From JBCDCY01 sp039180875 (lineage in GTDB: Bacteria; Pseudomonadota; Alphaproteobacteria; Rhodobacterales; Rhodobacteraceae): a stretch of 64,000 nt of DNA. Below, piece after piece: positions 56,846 to 64,000 of this stretch (its first letter is position 1; every line of letters begins with the position of its first letter). Location: the NCBI GenBank assembly GCA_039180875.1, contig JBCDCY010000003.1, positions 248,001 through 312,000 of the forward strand. The letters run 5' to 3'. Position numbers and translations under genes: made by a program. Below the pieces are notes generated by a model. That model worked only from the letters and a program-made list of their open reading frames with translations. It was not told where the DNA came from and ran no database searches.

Positions 56846-57198
56846 TCGCGCGCTCTCTGTACCGGTGCAGCGAGGCCTGCAAAGTCATCGGGCCAGGCGA
56901 AGGGCGCCGCCTCGAACTCGGCGATGGCCTGGGCCCGGACCTCAGCCTCGCTCGGCGCGCTCGCCTTGATCTCGGCAAGCTCGGCGAGGGTCGCGTCGAG
57001 GCGCCGCTCGATCCGATCCACGGTGGCGACGAATTCCGCCGCCAGGACCCTCACCTCCTCGAGGTCCACGTCCGGGTCGTAGAAATCCACCGCCCGGCGC
57101 ACCATCTCGCCGGTGCTGACGCCTGCTGCCTTGGCGCGGGCCTCGAAGGCCGCGCGCTCCTCCGGCGAGACGAGGACGCTGATCCGCTCACTCCGCAT
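56842..57198 (-). CDS. Ribbon-helix-helix DNA-binding protein, unnamed
   Basis: 118 aa from ATG 57198 (GGAG 7 nt upstream; ATGs at 57213 and 57240 give longer forms). N-terminal RISVLVSPEERAAFEARAKA and GVSTGEMVRRAVDFYD form an RHH/CopG-like fold: one strand, two helices. The rest is an alpha-helical stretch (VDRIERRLDATLAELAEIKA) that may pair with the neighbouring coiled-coil protein. A perfect palindrome lies just upstream (57212-57231), the likely autoregulatory operator. Sits between a permease gene (57265) and the ATPase genes, on the same strand. Confidence 0.72.
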   Translation of the reverse strand: MRSERISVLVSPEERAAFEARAKAAGVSTGEMVRRAVDFYDPDVDLEEVRVLAAEFVATVDRIERRLDATLAELAEIKASAPSEAEVRAQAIAEFEAAPFAWPDDFAGLAAPVQRARE

Positions 57199-57211
57199 GG
57201 ACGGCTCCGAC

Positions 57212-57231
57212 ATGTGCATGTGTATGCACAT
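57212..57231 (-). promoter_or_regulatory. Perfect palindrome upstream of the RHH gene
   Basis: Arms ATGTGCAT (57212-57219) and ATGCACAT (57224-57231) with spacer GTGT, 13 bp from the RHH start codon. The size and place suit an RHH repressor operator, probably overlapping an internal promoter. Confidence 0.65.
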
Positions 57232-57264
57232 ATGTAGCATCGGCCGGGGCCTGCCGCAACGCGC

Positions 57265-58140
57265 TCATCCCTTCACCACGCCGAGGGACAGACCGCGGAC
57301 CATGTAGCGCCGCAACAGGATGAAGAGCGCCACCGGCGGCACCATGGCGATGAGCGAGAACGCCATCTGCAGGTTCCAAAGCGTCTGGGACCCATGGGTG
57401 AAGGTGGGGATGACGATCGTGTAGGTCCGCACGTCGGTGCCGACGAACAGGTTGGCGAACAGATATTCGTTCCAGGCGAAGATCCAGCAGAGCATGGCGA
57501 CGGAGATCATGCCCGGCAGCACCAGGGGCAGCGTCACCCGGAAAAAGGCCTTGAGCGGCGTCCAGCCGTCGAGATAGGCCGCCTCCTCCAACTCCCGCGG
57601 GGCATCGCGGAAGAACACCATCATCAGCCAGGTGGCCAGCGGCAGGTTGAAGACCAGGTAGAGGATGACGAGGGACCAGATCGAGTCCGTTCCCCAGGGC
57701 GTGCTGTCGAACAGAAAGAACATCGGCACCAGGATCGCCACCGGCGGAAACATCCGGTTGGAGAGGATCCAGAAGGCCAGATCCTCACCCCCCGCCTGCT
57801 TCGGGAACCGCGCGAAGGCGTAGCCGGCGAGGGTGCCGAGGAAGAGCGCCAAGAGCGTGTTCGTGGTGGCGATGACGAAGCTGTCGACCAGCGCGTCGAA
57901 GTTCGTCTCCTCAGCGAAGACCGCCCTAAAGTTACCCCACGCGAACTCCTGCGGCCAGAAGGTGGGCACCGTCAGATTGGTCTCCGCCGTGGTCTTCAGC
58001 GCGGTGATCGCCATGAAATAGAGCGGGAACAGCGTGAAGATCAGCCAGAGCGCGAGGAACGCGAGGAAGAGGTAGCGGACGTAGCGCCAGCGATCGACAG
58101 CCAGCGCCTCCCCCGGCAGGGTCTCACTCACCACCGCCAT
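57265..58140 (-). CDS. Carbohydrate/polyol ABC permease (MalG type)
   Basis: 291 aa, six membrane helices; EAA loop ELEEAAYLDGWTPLKAFFRV and conserved SNRMFPPVAILVPMFFLF. Partner of the permease encoded immediately upstream (1 bp gap). In the same operon as the two atypical ATPases and the Tat-exported binding protein. Confidence 0.93.
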   Translation of the reverse strand: MAVVSETLPGEALAVDRWRYVRYLFLAFLALWLIFTLFPLYFMAITALKTTAETNLTVPTFWPQEFAWGNFRAVFAEETNFDALVDSFVIATTNTLLALFLGTLAGYAFARFPKQAGGEDLAFWILSNRMFPPVAILVPMFFLFDSTPWGTDSIWSLVILYLVFNLPLATWLMMVFFRDAPRELEEAAYLDGWTPLKAFFRVTLPLVLPGMISVAMLCWIFAWNEYLFANLFVGTDVRTYTIVIPTFTHGSQTLWNLQMAFSLIAMVPPVALFILLRRYMVRGLSLGVVKG

Positions 58141-58141
58141 A

Positions 58142-59125
58142 TCAGGCGATCCCCTGGGTCTTCATGACCCGCTTCATGTACTGCAGGAAGAGGAGGATGA
58201 TGACGGCCGAGATCGCGAAGATGATGATGGCGTAGGCCGCCGCCTCCCCGATCGCGAACTCTCGGATGCCGCGCTGGAAGGCGATGTAGGTGGGCAGCTC
58301 CGAGGATTGCGCCGGCCCGCCGGAGGTCATGACGTAGACCAGATCGACGAACTTGAAGGCGTCGGTGAAGCGCAGGATGAAGGCGATGGCGATCACCTCC
58401 TTCAGCATCGGCAGGGTGATGCGCCGGATCACCTTGCCCTGGCTCGCCCCGTCGACCCGCGCCGCCTCATAGACCGCGGGCGGCAGCGAGACCCGGCCGG
58501 AATAGACGATCAAGAGCGGTAAAGCGGTCCAGTTCCAGACATCGGCGATGATGATGGACCAGAGCGAGATGCCGGCATTGAACCACTCGATATGGGCCGA
58601 GATCAGGCCGAGATCGAGCAATGCCTGGTTGATCGCGCCATTGGACGGCGTGAGTAGAAACCGCCAGAGCGTGCCGACGATGGAGGGCGGCAGCATCATC
58701 GGCAGCACCAGGATGATCAGAATGACCGTCCGCCACAGGTTCGACTTCACGAACTCATAAAGCGTCAGCGCCAGCACGGTGCCGAGCATCACCTGCAGCA
58801 CTGCGCCGAAGGTCAGATACTGCGCCAGATGCACCAGGCTGTCCTGAAAGCGCTCGGAATTCACCACCGTGGCGTAGTTCTGAAAGCCCACGTACTGGTG
58901 GTTCTGCATGAAGAGGCCGGTGATGTTCGTGTCGCGAAGCGAGTGGTAGAACATCCAGATCGTCGGGTAGATGACGATGGCAAAGAGCACCAGCACCGGC
59001 AGCCCCACGAGCGCGATCGGCACCCAGCGGGCCACGATCAACGGCCGCGCCCGCCGCCGCCGCCCCGCGAACCACTCCGGATAGGTCGCCGGATCACCCC
59101 GCACGATCTCCGGCCGGTCGCTCAC
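58142..59125 (-). CDS. Carbohydrate/polyol ABC permease (MalF type)
   Basis: 327 aa from GTG 59125 (MSDRPEIVRG). Membrane helices begin at VPIALVGLPVLVLFAIVIYP; the EAA loop is in VYEAARVDGASQGKVIRRIT. First gene of the minus-strand operon that continues with the second permease, the RHH pair, two ATPases, binding protein, SUKH-like protein and dhaKL. The frame is open upstream beyond 59125 without family-like sequence. Confidence 0.92.
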   Translation of the reverse strand: MSDRPEIVRGDPATYPEWFAGRRRRARPLIVARWVPIALVGLPVLVLFAIVIYPTIWMFYHSLRDTNITGLFMQNHQYVGFQNYATVVNSERFQDSLVHLAQYLTFGAVLQVMLGTVLALTLYEFVKSNLWRTVILIILVLPMMLPPSIVGTLWRFLLTPSNGAINQALLDLGLISAHIEWFNAGISLWSIIIADVWNWTALPLLIVYSGRVSLPPAVYEAARVDGASQGKVIRRITLPMLKEVIAIAFILRFTDAFKFVDLVYVMTSGGPAQSSELPTYIAFQRGIREFAIGEAAAYAIIIFAISAVIILLFLQYMKRVMKTQGIA

Positions 59126-59404
59126 GCGGCGCCCGCCGTCCAGCGCCGCACGATCATCGGACGTGGTTGGTCCACGCCAGCCTCCCCAACTCGCCTTTTG
59201 CCCAGAGGATGGCAGGATCGGCGGCCATATCAACGCTTTTCCGCCAACGACGTGCCGCGCCGTATGACCGGGCGTCGCGCCTGCGAGGGGGACGGCTGGG
59301 CAGACTAGGCGGCGGCCGCTGCGCCTTTCGCTTGCACTCCGCGGCCGAGGTGGCCATTCGGGGCCGGAGGGCTCGGCCGGGCGGTCGAGGGTGGAGGATG
59401 AGTG
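59126..59404. other. Divergent intergenic region, no gene seen
   Basis: 279 bp between the polyol transporter operon and the CDP-glucose dehydratase gene, carrying the promoters of both. I found no convincing gene, hairpin or repeat beyond short GC-rich dyads. Confidence 0.4.
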
Positions 59405-60466
59405 ATGGCGCGGCTTCCCGATCCGGCGTTTTGGAGATCGAAGCGGGTCCTGCTGACTGGCCATACCGGGTTCAAGGGCTCCTGGGCAGCGCTGTGGCTA
59501 AGGCGCATGGGCGCGGACGTCACGGGCATCGGCCTGGCGCCGGAGAGTGAGGCGAACCATTTCGCCCTCGCCGATGCGGCCGACGGCGTGGACAGTCGGA
59601 TCGCCGATCTGCGCGACCGTGACGAAGTCGCGGCCATCGTCGCCGCGGCGCGGCCCGATCTGGTGCTGCACATGGCGGCGCAGCCGCTCGTCCGGCGCTC
59701 GATCCGGGATCCGCACACCACCTGGTCGACCAATGTCGGCGGCACGGCAAGCCTGCTCGACGCACTCCTCGCCCAGGAATGCCGGGCGCCGGTGCTGGTC
59801 GTGACCTCGGACAAGGTCTATGCGAACGACGGATCGGGCCGCGCCTTTGCCGAGGATGACCGGCTGGGCGACAAGGACCCCTACTCCGCCTCCAAGGCAG
59901 CCTGCGAGCTGCTGGTGCGGTCCTATCGGGCGACCTATTTCGGCCCCGCCTCCATCCCCATCGCCACGGCGCGCGCCGGCAACGTGATCGGCGGCGGCGA
60001 TTTCTCCGAGGACCGGATCGTGCCGGACATCGTCCGCGCCGCCCTGGCCGGCAAGGACGTGGTGCTACGCCATCCGGAGGCGACGCGGCCCTGGCAGCAC
60101 GTGCTCGACTGCCTGGCGGGATACCTCGTGTATCTCGAGACCCTGGCCCTCGATCCGGCCGCGCCGCCAACGCTCAACCTGGGCCCCGATCCGGAGCGGG
60201 AGATCACCGTGGCCCAGGCGACCGAGACGGTGGCCTCCCTCCTCGACCGCGGCACGGGCTGGGTACATGAGCCGGTGCCGGGCTCGATCGAGGCCAAGTC
60301 GTTGGGCCTCGACTCGACCCTGGCGCGCCGGGTGCTCGACTGGGCCGATCGCCTGCCGGGGCAGGACGCGCTCGACTGGACGGCCGAGTGGTACGCCGCC
60401 TGGCTCGCCGGCGAGGCGCTCCCCGAGGTCAGCCGCCGACAGATCGACCGGTATCTGGAGCTGTAG
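59405..60466 (+). CDS. rfbG: CDP-glucose 4,6-dehydratase
   Basis: Extended-SDR enzyme, 353 aa, converting CDP-glucose to CDP-4-keto-6-deoxyglucose for surface polysaccharides. Cofactor loop TGHTGFKGS at 18-26, TSDKVY with Thr134, Ser135, Asp136, Lys137, and YxxxK with Tyr160 and Lys164. RPWQHVLDCLAGYL and NLGPDPEREITV are specific to RfbG rather than to other sugar dehydratases. GGAGG lies 7 nt before ATG 59405. No partner gene (rfbF, cytidylyltransferase) occurs in the window, so the pathway must be completed elsewhere. Confidence 0.9.
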   Translation: MARLPDPAFWRSKRVLLTGHTGFKGSWAALWLRRMGADVTGIGLAPESEANHFALADAADGVDSRIADLRDRDEVAAIVAAARPDLVLHMAAQPLVRRSIRDPHTTWSTNVGGTASLLDALLAQECRAPVLVVTSDKVYANDGSGRAFAEDDRLGDKDPYSASKAACELLVRSYRATYFGPASIPIATARAGNVIGGGDFSEDRIVPDIVRAALAGKDVVLRHPEATRPWQHVLDCLAGYLVYLETLALDPAAPPTLNLGPDPEREITVAQATETVASLLDRGTGWVHEPVPGSIEAKSLGLDSTLARRVLDWADRLPGQDALDWTAEWYAAWLAGEALPEVSRRQIDRYLEL

Positions 60467-60595
60467 CTGCGTGCCCGGCGCAATCGTCACCGGTGCCCAG
60501 CGCGGCGGCTGACTGGGTCTTGCCCGCGCCACGGCCGCGCTGGACAGCGAGGCGGCGGCAGGGGACAGTCGCGGGCCAACGTTTGGGAGGTTGCA

Positions 60596-61891
60596 ATGGC
60601 CCCTCTGGACACGCCCCCGGGCTATACCGCGCAGAGCGTCGAGAGCCTGTCGGGCCTGCTGGCCGACGTGCCCGCCGTGCGCGACCGCCTCGGCGGTGCG
60701 CCCGGGGACTGGCGGGTGGAGGAGGTGGGCGACGGCAACCTCAACCTGGTCTTCAAGGTGCGCGGGCCGTCCGGTGGCCTCGCGGTCAAGCAGGCGCTGC
60801 CTTACGTGCGGCTGGTGGGGGAAAGCTGGCCCCTGCCCCTTTCCCGCGCGCATTACGAGCATCTGGCGCTGACGCATCAGGCCCGCCACGCCCCCGGCCT
60901 GGTGCCGGAGATCGTGCACTACGACGCCGAGATGGCCTTGGTGGCGATGGAGTTGCTCGAGCCCCACATCATCATGCGCCAGGGCATGATCGCTGGCACC
61001 GTCTATCCGGGCTTCGCCGAGGCGATCGCCCGCTTCGCGGCGGCCACCCATTTCCAGACCTCAGACCTGGCGCTTTCCGCGGCGGAGAAGAAGGCGCTGA
61101 TCGCCGACTTCGCCGGCAACACCGCGCTCTGCAAGATCACCGAGGACCTGATCTTCACCGAGCCCTACATGCTGGCGGAGAACAACCGCTGGACCGAGCC
61201 CTATCTCGACGGCCATGCCGCCGCGCTGCGGGCCGATGCGGAGCTCAAGGTCGCGATCAGCCGGCTGAAGCTCAAGTTCCTCTCCTCGGCCGAGGCGCTG
61301 ATCCATGGCGATCTGCACACCGGCTCCGTCATGGTGACGGAGGAGGAGACGCGGGTGATCGACCCGGAATTCGCCTTCGTCGGACCCATGGGCTTCGACA
61401 CCGGGGCGGTCATCGCCAACCTCCTCCTCAACTATTTCTCCCAGATCGGGCATGAGGCGGCGCCGGGCGGCCGCGATGCCTACCGCGCCTGGGTGCTGGA
61501 GACGGTGCGGGAGTTCTGGGCCGGCTACCGCGCCAAGTTCCTGGCGGCCTGGCGTGGGGCGCCGACGGGCGATGCCTATCCGGCGATGCTCTTCACGGAG
61601 GAGATGGGCGCCGTGGCCTTGGAGCGGGCGCGGGAGGTCTATCTCGACCGGCTGTTTGCCGACACGCTCGGCTTTGCCGGCGCCAAGATGATCCGGCGGA
61701 TCGTCGGCCTCGCCCACAACATCGACTTGGAGTGGATCGAGGATCCCAAGGTCCGCGCAACGGCGGAGGCCCGGGCCCTCGGCCTTGCCCGCAGCCTGAT
61801 CCTCGGTGCGGACACCTACCGGTCCATCGAGGCTGTCACGGACGCAGCACAGCGCTGGAACAGCCTCACCCCCGCGCTAAGCGGCGCCTAG
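60596..61891 (+). CDS. mtnK: S-methyl-5-thioribose kinase
   Basis: Methionine-salvage kinase, 431 aa. Aminoglycoside-kinase-like fold: GNLNLVFKVRGPSGGLAVKQ with the ATP-site Lys, catalytic loop LIHGDLHTGSVM and metal-site VIDPEFAFVGPMGFD; these are typical MtnK motifs. GGGAGG lies 7 nt before ATG 60596. The other salvage genes (mtnA, mtnB etc.) are not in this window. Confidence 0.92.
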   Translation: MAPLDTPPGYTAQSVESLSGLLADVPAVRDRLGGAPGDWRVEEVGDGNLNLVFKVRGPSGGLAVKQALPYVRLVGESWPLPLSRAHYEHLALTHQARHAPGLVPEIVHYDAEMALVAMELLEPHIIMRQGMIAGTVYPGFAEAIARFAAATHFQTSDLALSAAEKKALIADFAGNTALCKITEDLIFTEPYMLAENNRWTEPYLDGHAAALRADAELKVAISRLKLKFLSSAEALIHGDLHTGSVMVTEEETRVIDPEFAFVGPMGFDTGAVIANLLLNYFSQIGHEAAPGGRDAYRAWVLETVREFWAGYRAKFLAAWRGAPTGDAYPAMLFTEEMGAVALERAREVYLDRLFADTLGFAGAKMIRRIVGLAHNIDLEWIEDPKVRATAEARALGLARSLILGADTYRSIEAVTDAAQRWNSLTPALSGA

Positions 61892-61936
61892 CTCGGCGAG
61901 ATTTTCCCTGAGGCAGAGGACCGCCGGGCGATCCGA

Positions 61937-62197
61937 TCAATGCCGCGGACGGGAGAGGCGAATCGGGCCGGTTGCGGAGAGCGCATCCACCGGCTGTCCC
62001 GCCTGGGTTGCAGCGAGAAACCCGTCCCGCTGCAGCCGGCTGGCCACCCGCCGCACGTCCTGCATCAGCGGACGCCAGTCGTCGGCGACCCGGCGCGCAG
62101 CCTCCGACGGGCAGAACGTCGCCTCGCGCTGCTTGGCCAAATCGAGCAGCGTGGCCCGGATCACGTCATCGCTGGTGGAGAGGCTGGTGTTCAACAT
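61937..62197 (-). CDS. DUF3253 family protein
   Basis: 86 aa from ATG 62197. Pattern DDVIRATLLDLAKQREATFC, PSEAARRVADDWRPLM, DVRRVASRLQRDGFLAATQA and GPIRLSR matches DUF3253, a small helical-winged-helix-like family; the function is unknown. An open frame further upstream to 62278 is not family-like. Confidence 0.78.
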   Translation of the reverse strand: MLNTSLSTSDDVIRATLLDLAKQREATFCPSEAARRVADDWRPLMQDVRRVASRLQRDGFLAATQAGQPVDALSATGPIRLSRPRH

Positions 62198-62274
62198 GGC
62201 GTGACTATAGCGTGATTCGCGGCGGCTGTTGCTGAAATGTCGTCCTGAGTCGCCATCAATCTCAGGTTGCAGGC

Positions 62275-63273
62275 TCAATCCCGCCGATCGCGGTATCCTG
62301 GCACCCCGCCCAGTCCCTCTGCCGACCAGATCGCCCGGGCGATGGCGCGGGCGACCACGGTGGACGCGACGGCGCCGAGGGCAATCAGCATGGGGGCAGA
62401 GACCTCCTCCCCCTCCCCGGTCGAGAGGGCGAAGACCAGGTCGCCGTCAAACGGCGTGTGCACGGGATAAAGCGCCCGGGCAAAGCCGTCCTGCGCCATC
62501 ACGGCAAGGCGCCGGGCCTGGCGTTGGGAGAGCGGCGCGTCGGTGGCGAGCGCGGCAATCGTAGTGTTCTCCCCCGCCCTTGCCGCGTCCTTGACCGGGA
62601 TGTCGGTCGCCACCGGGTAATGCGCGGGCGGGCCGAGGCCGCCGAACTCGGCGTCGATCTCGAAGGCACCGGCCCAAAAACGGTCGGTGCCGGGGATGAC
62701 GGCCGAACCGATGGCGTTCACCGCCACCGCTGCCCCGATGGTGTAGCCGCCGGCGCTCAGCACGGCGGACGCGGTGCCGAAGCCGCCCTTCAGATCGGCG
62801 GTGGTCGCGCCGTAGCCCGCGCCGACATTGCCGAGGGCCACGTCCTGGCCCGCACGCTCCACCGCCTCCCACCCCAAACGGTGATAGGGCGAGCCGGCGG
62901 CGTGGGAGGGATCGGCGATAAACGGCAGATCGAAGATGATCGCCGCCGGCACGATCGGCACGCGCGCGCCCCGGATCTGCAGGCCCCGGCCCACGCTCCG
63001 CAGCCAATCGCCCACGCCGCCCGCGGCATCGAGGCCGAGGACCGAGCCCCCCGACAGCACCACGGCATCGACCCGGTCGATCAGCACGTCACTGCTGAGG
63101 AGCGCCGTCTCCCGCGTGCCGGGCGCACCGCCGCGCAACTCCGCGGCGGCGATGGCCGGGGTCTCCGCCAGGACGACCGTCGTGCCGGTGCCCCAGTCCG
63201 GCGCCTCGGCATGGCCAAGCCGGATGCCCGGCACGTCGGTGATGGCGTTCCGGGGCCCGGGCCGCAGCTCCAC
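62275..63273 (-). CDS. P1 family (DmpA/NylC-like) peptidase
   Basis: N-terminal-nucleophile hydrolase, 332 aa from GTG 63273. ITDVPGIRLGHAE at the start, GNVGAGYGATTADLKGGFGT, then ENTTIAALATDAPLSQRQAR with Thr237 as the expected nucleophile after self-cleavage between Asn236 and Thr237, and ALYPVHTPFDGDLVFALSTG. Members cleave beta-peptides, D-amino-acid peptides or nylon oligomers. Lies 2 bp after the hydroxyacid dehydrogenase gene, so likely co-transcribed. Confidence 0.9.
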   Translation of the reverse strand: MELRPGPRNAITDVPGIRLGHAEAPDWGTGTTVVLAETPAIAAAELRGGAPGTRETALLSSDVLIDRVDAVVLSGGSVLGLDAAGGVGDWLRSVGRGLQIRGARVPIVPAAIIFDLPFIADPSHAAGSPYHRLGWEAVERAGQDVALGNVGAGYGATTADLKGGFGTASAVLSAGGYTIGAAVAVNAIGSAVIPGTDRFWAGAFEIDAEFGGLGPPAHYPVATDIPVKDAARAGENTTIAALATDAPLSQRQARRLAVMAQDGFARALYPVHTPFDGDLVFALSTGEGEEVSAPMLIALGAVASTVVARAIARAIWSAEGLGGVPGYRDRRD

Positions 63274-63275
63274 CC

Positions 63276-64000
63276 TCAGTAACCCCGCGCCGGGTCGAAG
63301 AGGTGGAGGAACGGCAGGCCCGCCTCGCCGCGGCGGATATTCTCGGCGATCGCCCGGGCGCTGGTCTCGGGCCGGGTCTCCGACGCGATATGGGGCGTCA
63401 CGGTGACCTTCGGGTGCGGCCAGAACGGATGGTCGGCCGGCAATGGTTCCTGGCGGAAGACATCGAGGGTGGCGTGGGCGAGATGGCCGCGGTCGAGCGC
63501 CGCGAGCAGTGCGGCATCGTCGATCAGGGTGCCGCGCCCCGGGTTGAGCAGCACCGCACCCGGGCGCATCATCGCCAGGCGCTCGGCATTGAGCAGGTTC
63601 TCCGTCTCCGCCGTCGCGGGCAGGAGGAGGACGACGATGTCGGCCGCCCCCAGCACCTCCGGCAAGGTCTCGAGCCCTGCCCGGCAGGCCATGCCGTCCA
63701 CCGTCTTCGGCGTGCGGCTCCACCCCGTCACCCGAAAGCCGATTTGGGCGAGCATCGTCGCGCACGCCCCGCCGAGAGCGCCGATGCCGAGGATCGCGAC
63801 CCCCCGCTCTTCCGCCAAGGGCGGGGCGATCTGGGGCCATTCCGGCTGTCGCCGGGTGATATGCGCGTCGAGGTCGAGATGGTGGCGCATGACGTGGCCC
63901 GTCACCCACTCCACCATGCCGGCCGTCATGCCGGGATCGACCATGCGGGTGAGCGGCGCGGTCAGCGTCTTGTTCGCCCGGATCCGCTCCACCCCGGCCC
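63276..64000 (-). CDS. D-2-hydroxyacid dehydrogenase (glyoxylate/hydroxypyruvate reductase A type), 5' end beyond the window
   Basis: Only the C-terminal part (about 241 residues) lies in the window; the start must be beyond 64000. NAD(P)-binding GIGALGGACA, then LVLLLPATAETENLLNAERL-like LLLPATAETENLLN, RPGAVLLNPGRGTLIDDAAL, the catalytic Arg/Glu/His set (NPGRGT, FRQEPLPADHPFWPHP, VTPHIASET) and YF-type end. The lobe before the Rossmann domain (VDPGMTAGMVEWVTGHVMRH) matches GhrA rather than GhrB. The P1-peptidase gene follows directly. Confidence 0.88.
   Translation of the reverse strand, partial: AGVERIRANKTLTAPLTRMVDPGMTAGMVEWVTGHVMRHHLDLDAHITRRQPEWPQIAPPLAEERGVAILGIGALGGACATMLAQIGFRVTGWSRTPKTVDGMACRAGLETLPEVLGAADIVVLLLPATAETENLLNAERLAMMRPGAVLLNPGRGTLIDDAALLAALDRGHLAHATLDVFRQEPLPADHPFWPHPKVTVTPHIASETRPETSARAIAENIRRGEAGLPFLHLFDPARGY

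Overview
The window is a GC-rich, densely coded alphaproteobacterial chromosome segment. Gene order and family content point to the Rhodobacterales or a close relative: dnaG directly before rpoD, rluA back to back with a DUF6476-type gene, ftsY followed by a DMT exporter and yciB, a small secreted protein ending in the PEILPNGDIIIRRK motif, and a GCCTCCGGCGGGGAT-type intergenic motif. The assignment is inferred from remembered families, not from a search. No rRNA, tRNA, CRISPR array, insertion sequence or prophage was recognised.

Layout. 1-8042: a galactoside uptake and hydrolysis locus (GH4 alpha-galactosidase, MalFG-type permeases, binding protein, IclR regulator, MsmX/UgpC-type ATPase, GH42 beta-galactosidase). 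8061-14819: acyl-CoA synthetase, ADP-ribosylglycohydrolase and a fused hydantoinase/oxoprolinase. 14956-20520: TerB-J-domain protein, OmpA-family lipoprotein, small exported proteins and an M3 oligopeptidase. 20532-30782: housekeeping core (rpoH, rluA, dnaG, rpoD, yciB, ftsY), with an orphan barstar-like gene just after rpoD. 30981-32278: a small ABC-like ATPase and a ccdAB toxin-antitoxin pair with a three-repeat putative operator. 32426-40681: a Dpp-type importer (both ATPases fused) leading into a catabolic run of VOC-like, aldehyde dehydrogenase, SDR and RidA proteins. 40700-48255: YihY-type membrane protein, GAF protein, a complete branched-chain amino-acid-type (Liv) ABC transporter interrupted by a palindrome and tandem-repeat block, and a divergent amidohydrolase. 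48415-49944: hopanoid C-3 methylase (hpnR), standing alone. 50125-59125: a polyol- or sugar-type ABC transporter with two different ATPases, two permeases and a Tat-exported binding protein, followed by a SUKH-like gene and dhaKL, with an RHH/coiled-coil pair embedded in the operon. 59405-64000: CDP-glucose dehydratase, methylthioribose kinase, DUF3253 protein, P1-family peptidase and a truncated hydroxyacid dehydrogenase.

The most interesting points are these. (i) Both ATPases of the 50-59 kb transporter have Glu in place of the Q-loop Gln, and one also has an altered Walker B, in an operon ending in a DhaK/DhaL-type ketose kinase. (ii) An RHH gene with a perfect 8-bp-arm palindrome sits inside that operon together with a tiny coiled-coil gene. 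(iii) All four binding-protein genes are followed by strong hairpins, one of them a copy of a composite two-hairpin repeat found twice in the window. (iv) hpnR is solitary. (v) There are orphan immunity-like genes (barstar-like, SUKH-like). No single wholly new multi-gene system can be proved from sequence alone. The 50-59 kb operon with its embedded RHH module is the best candidate.
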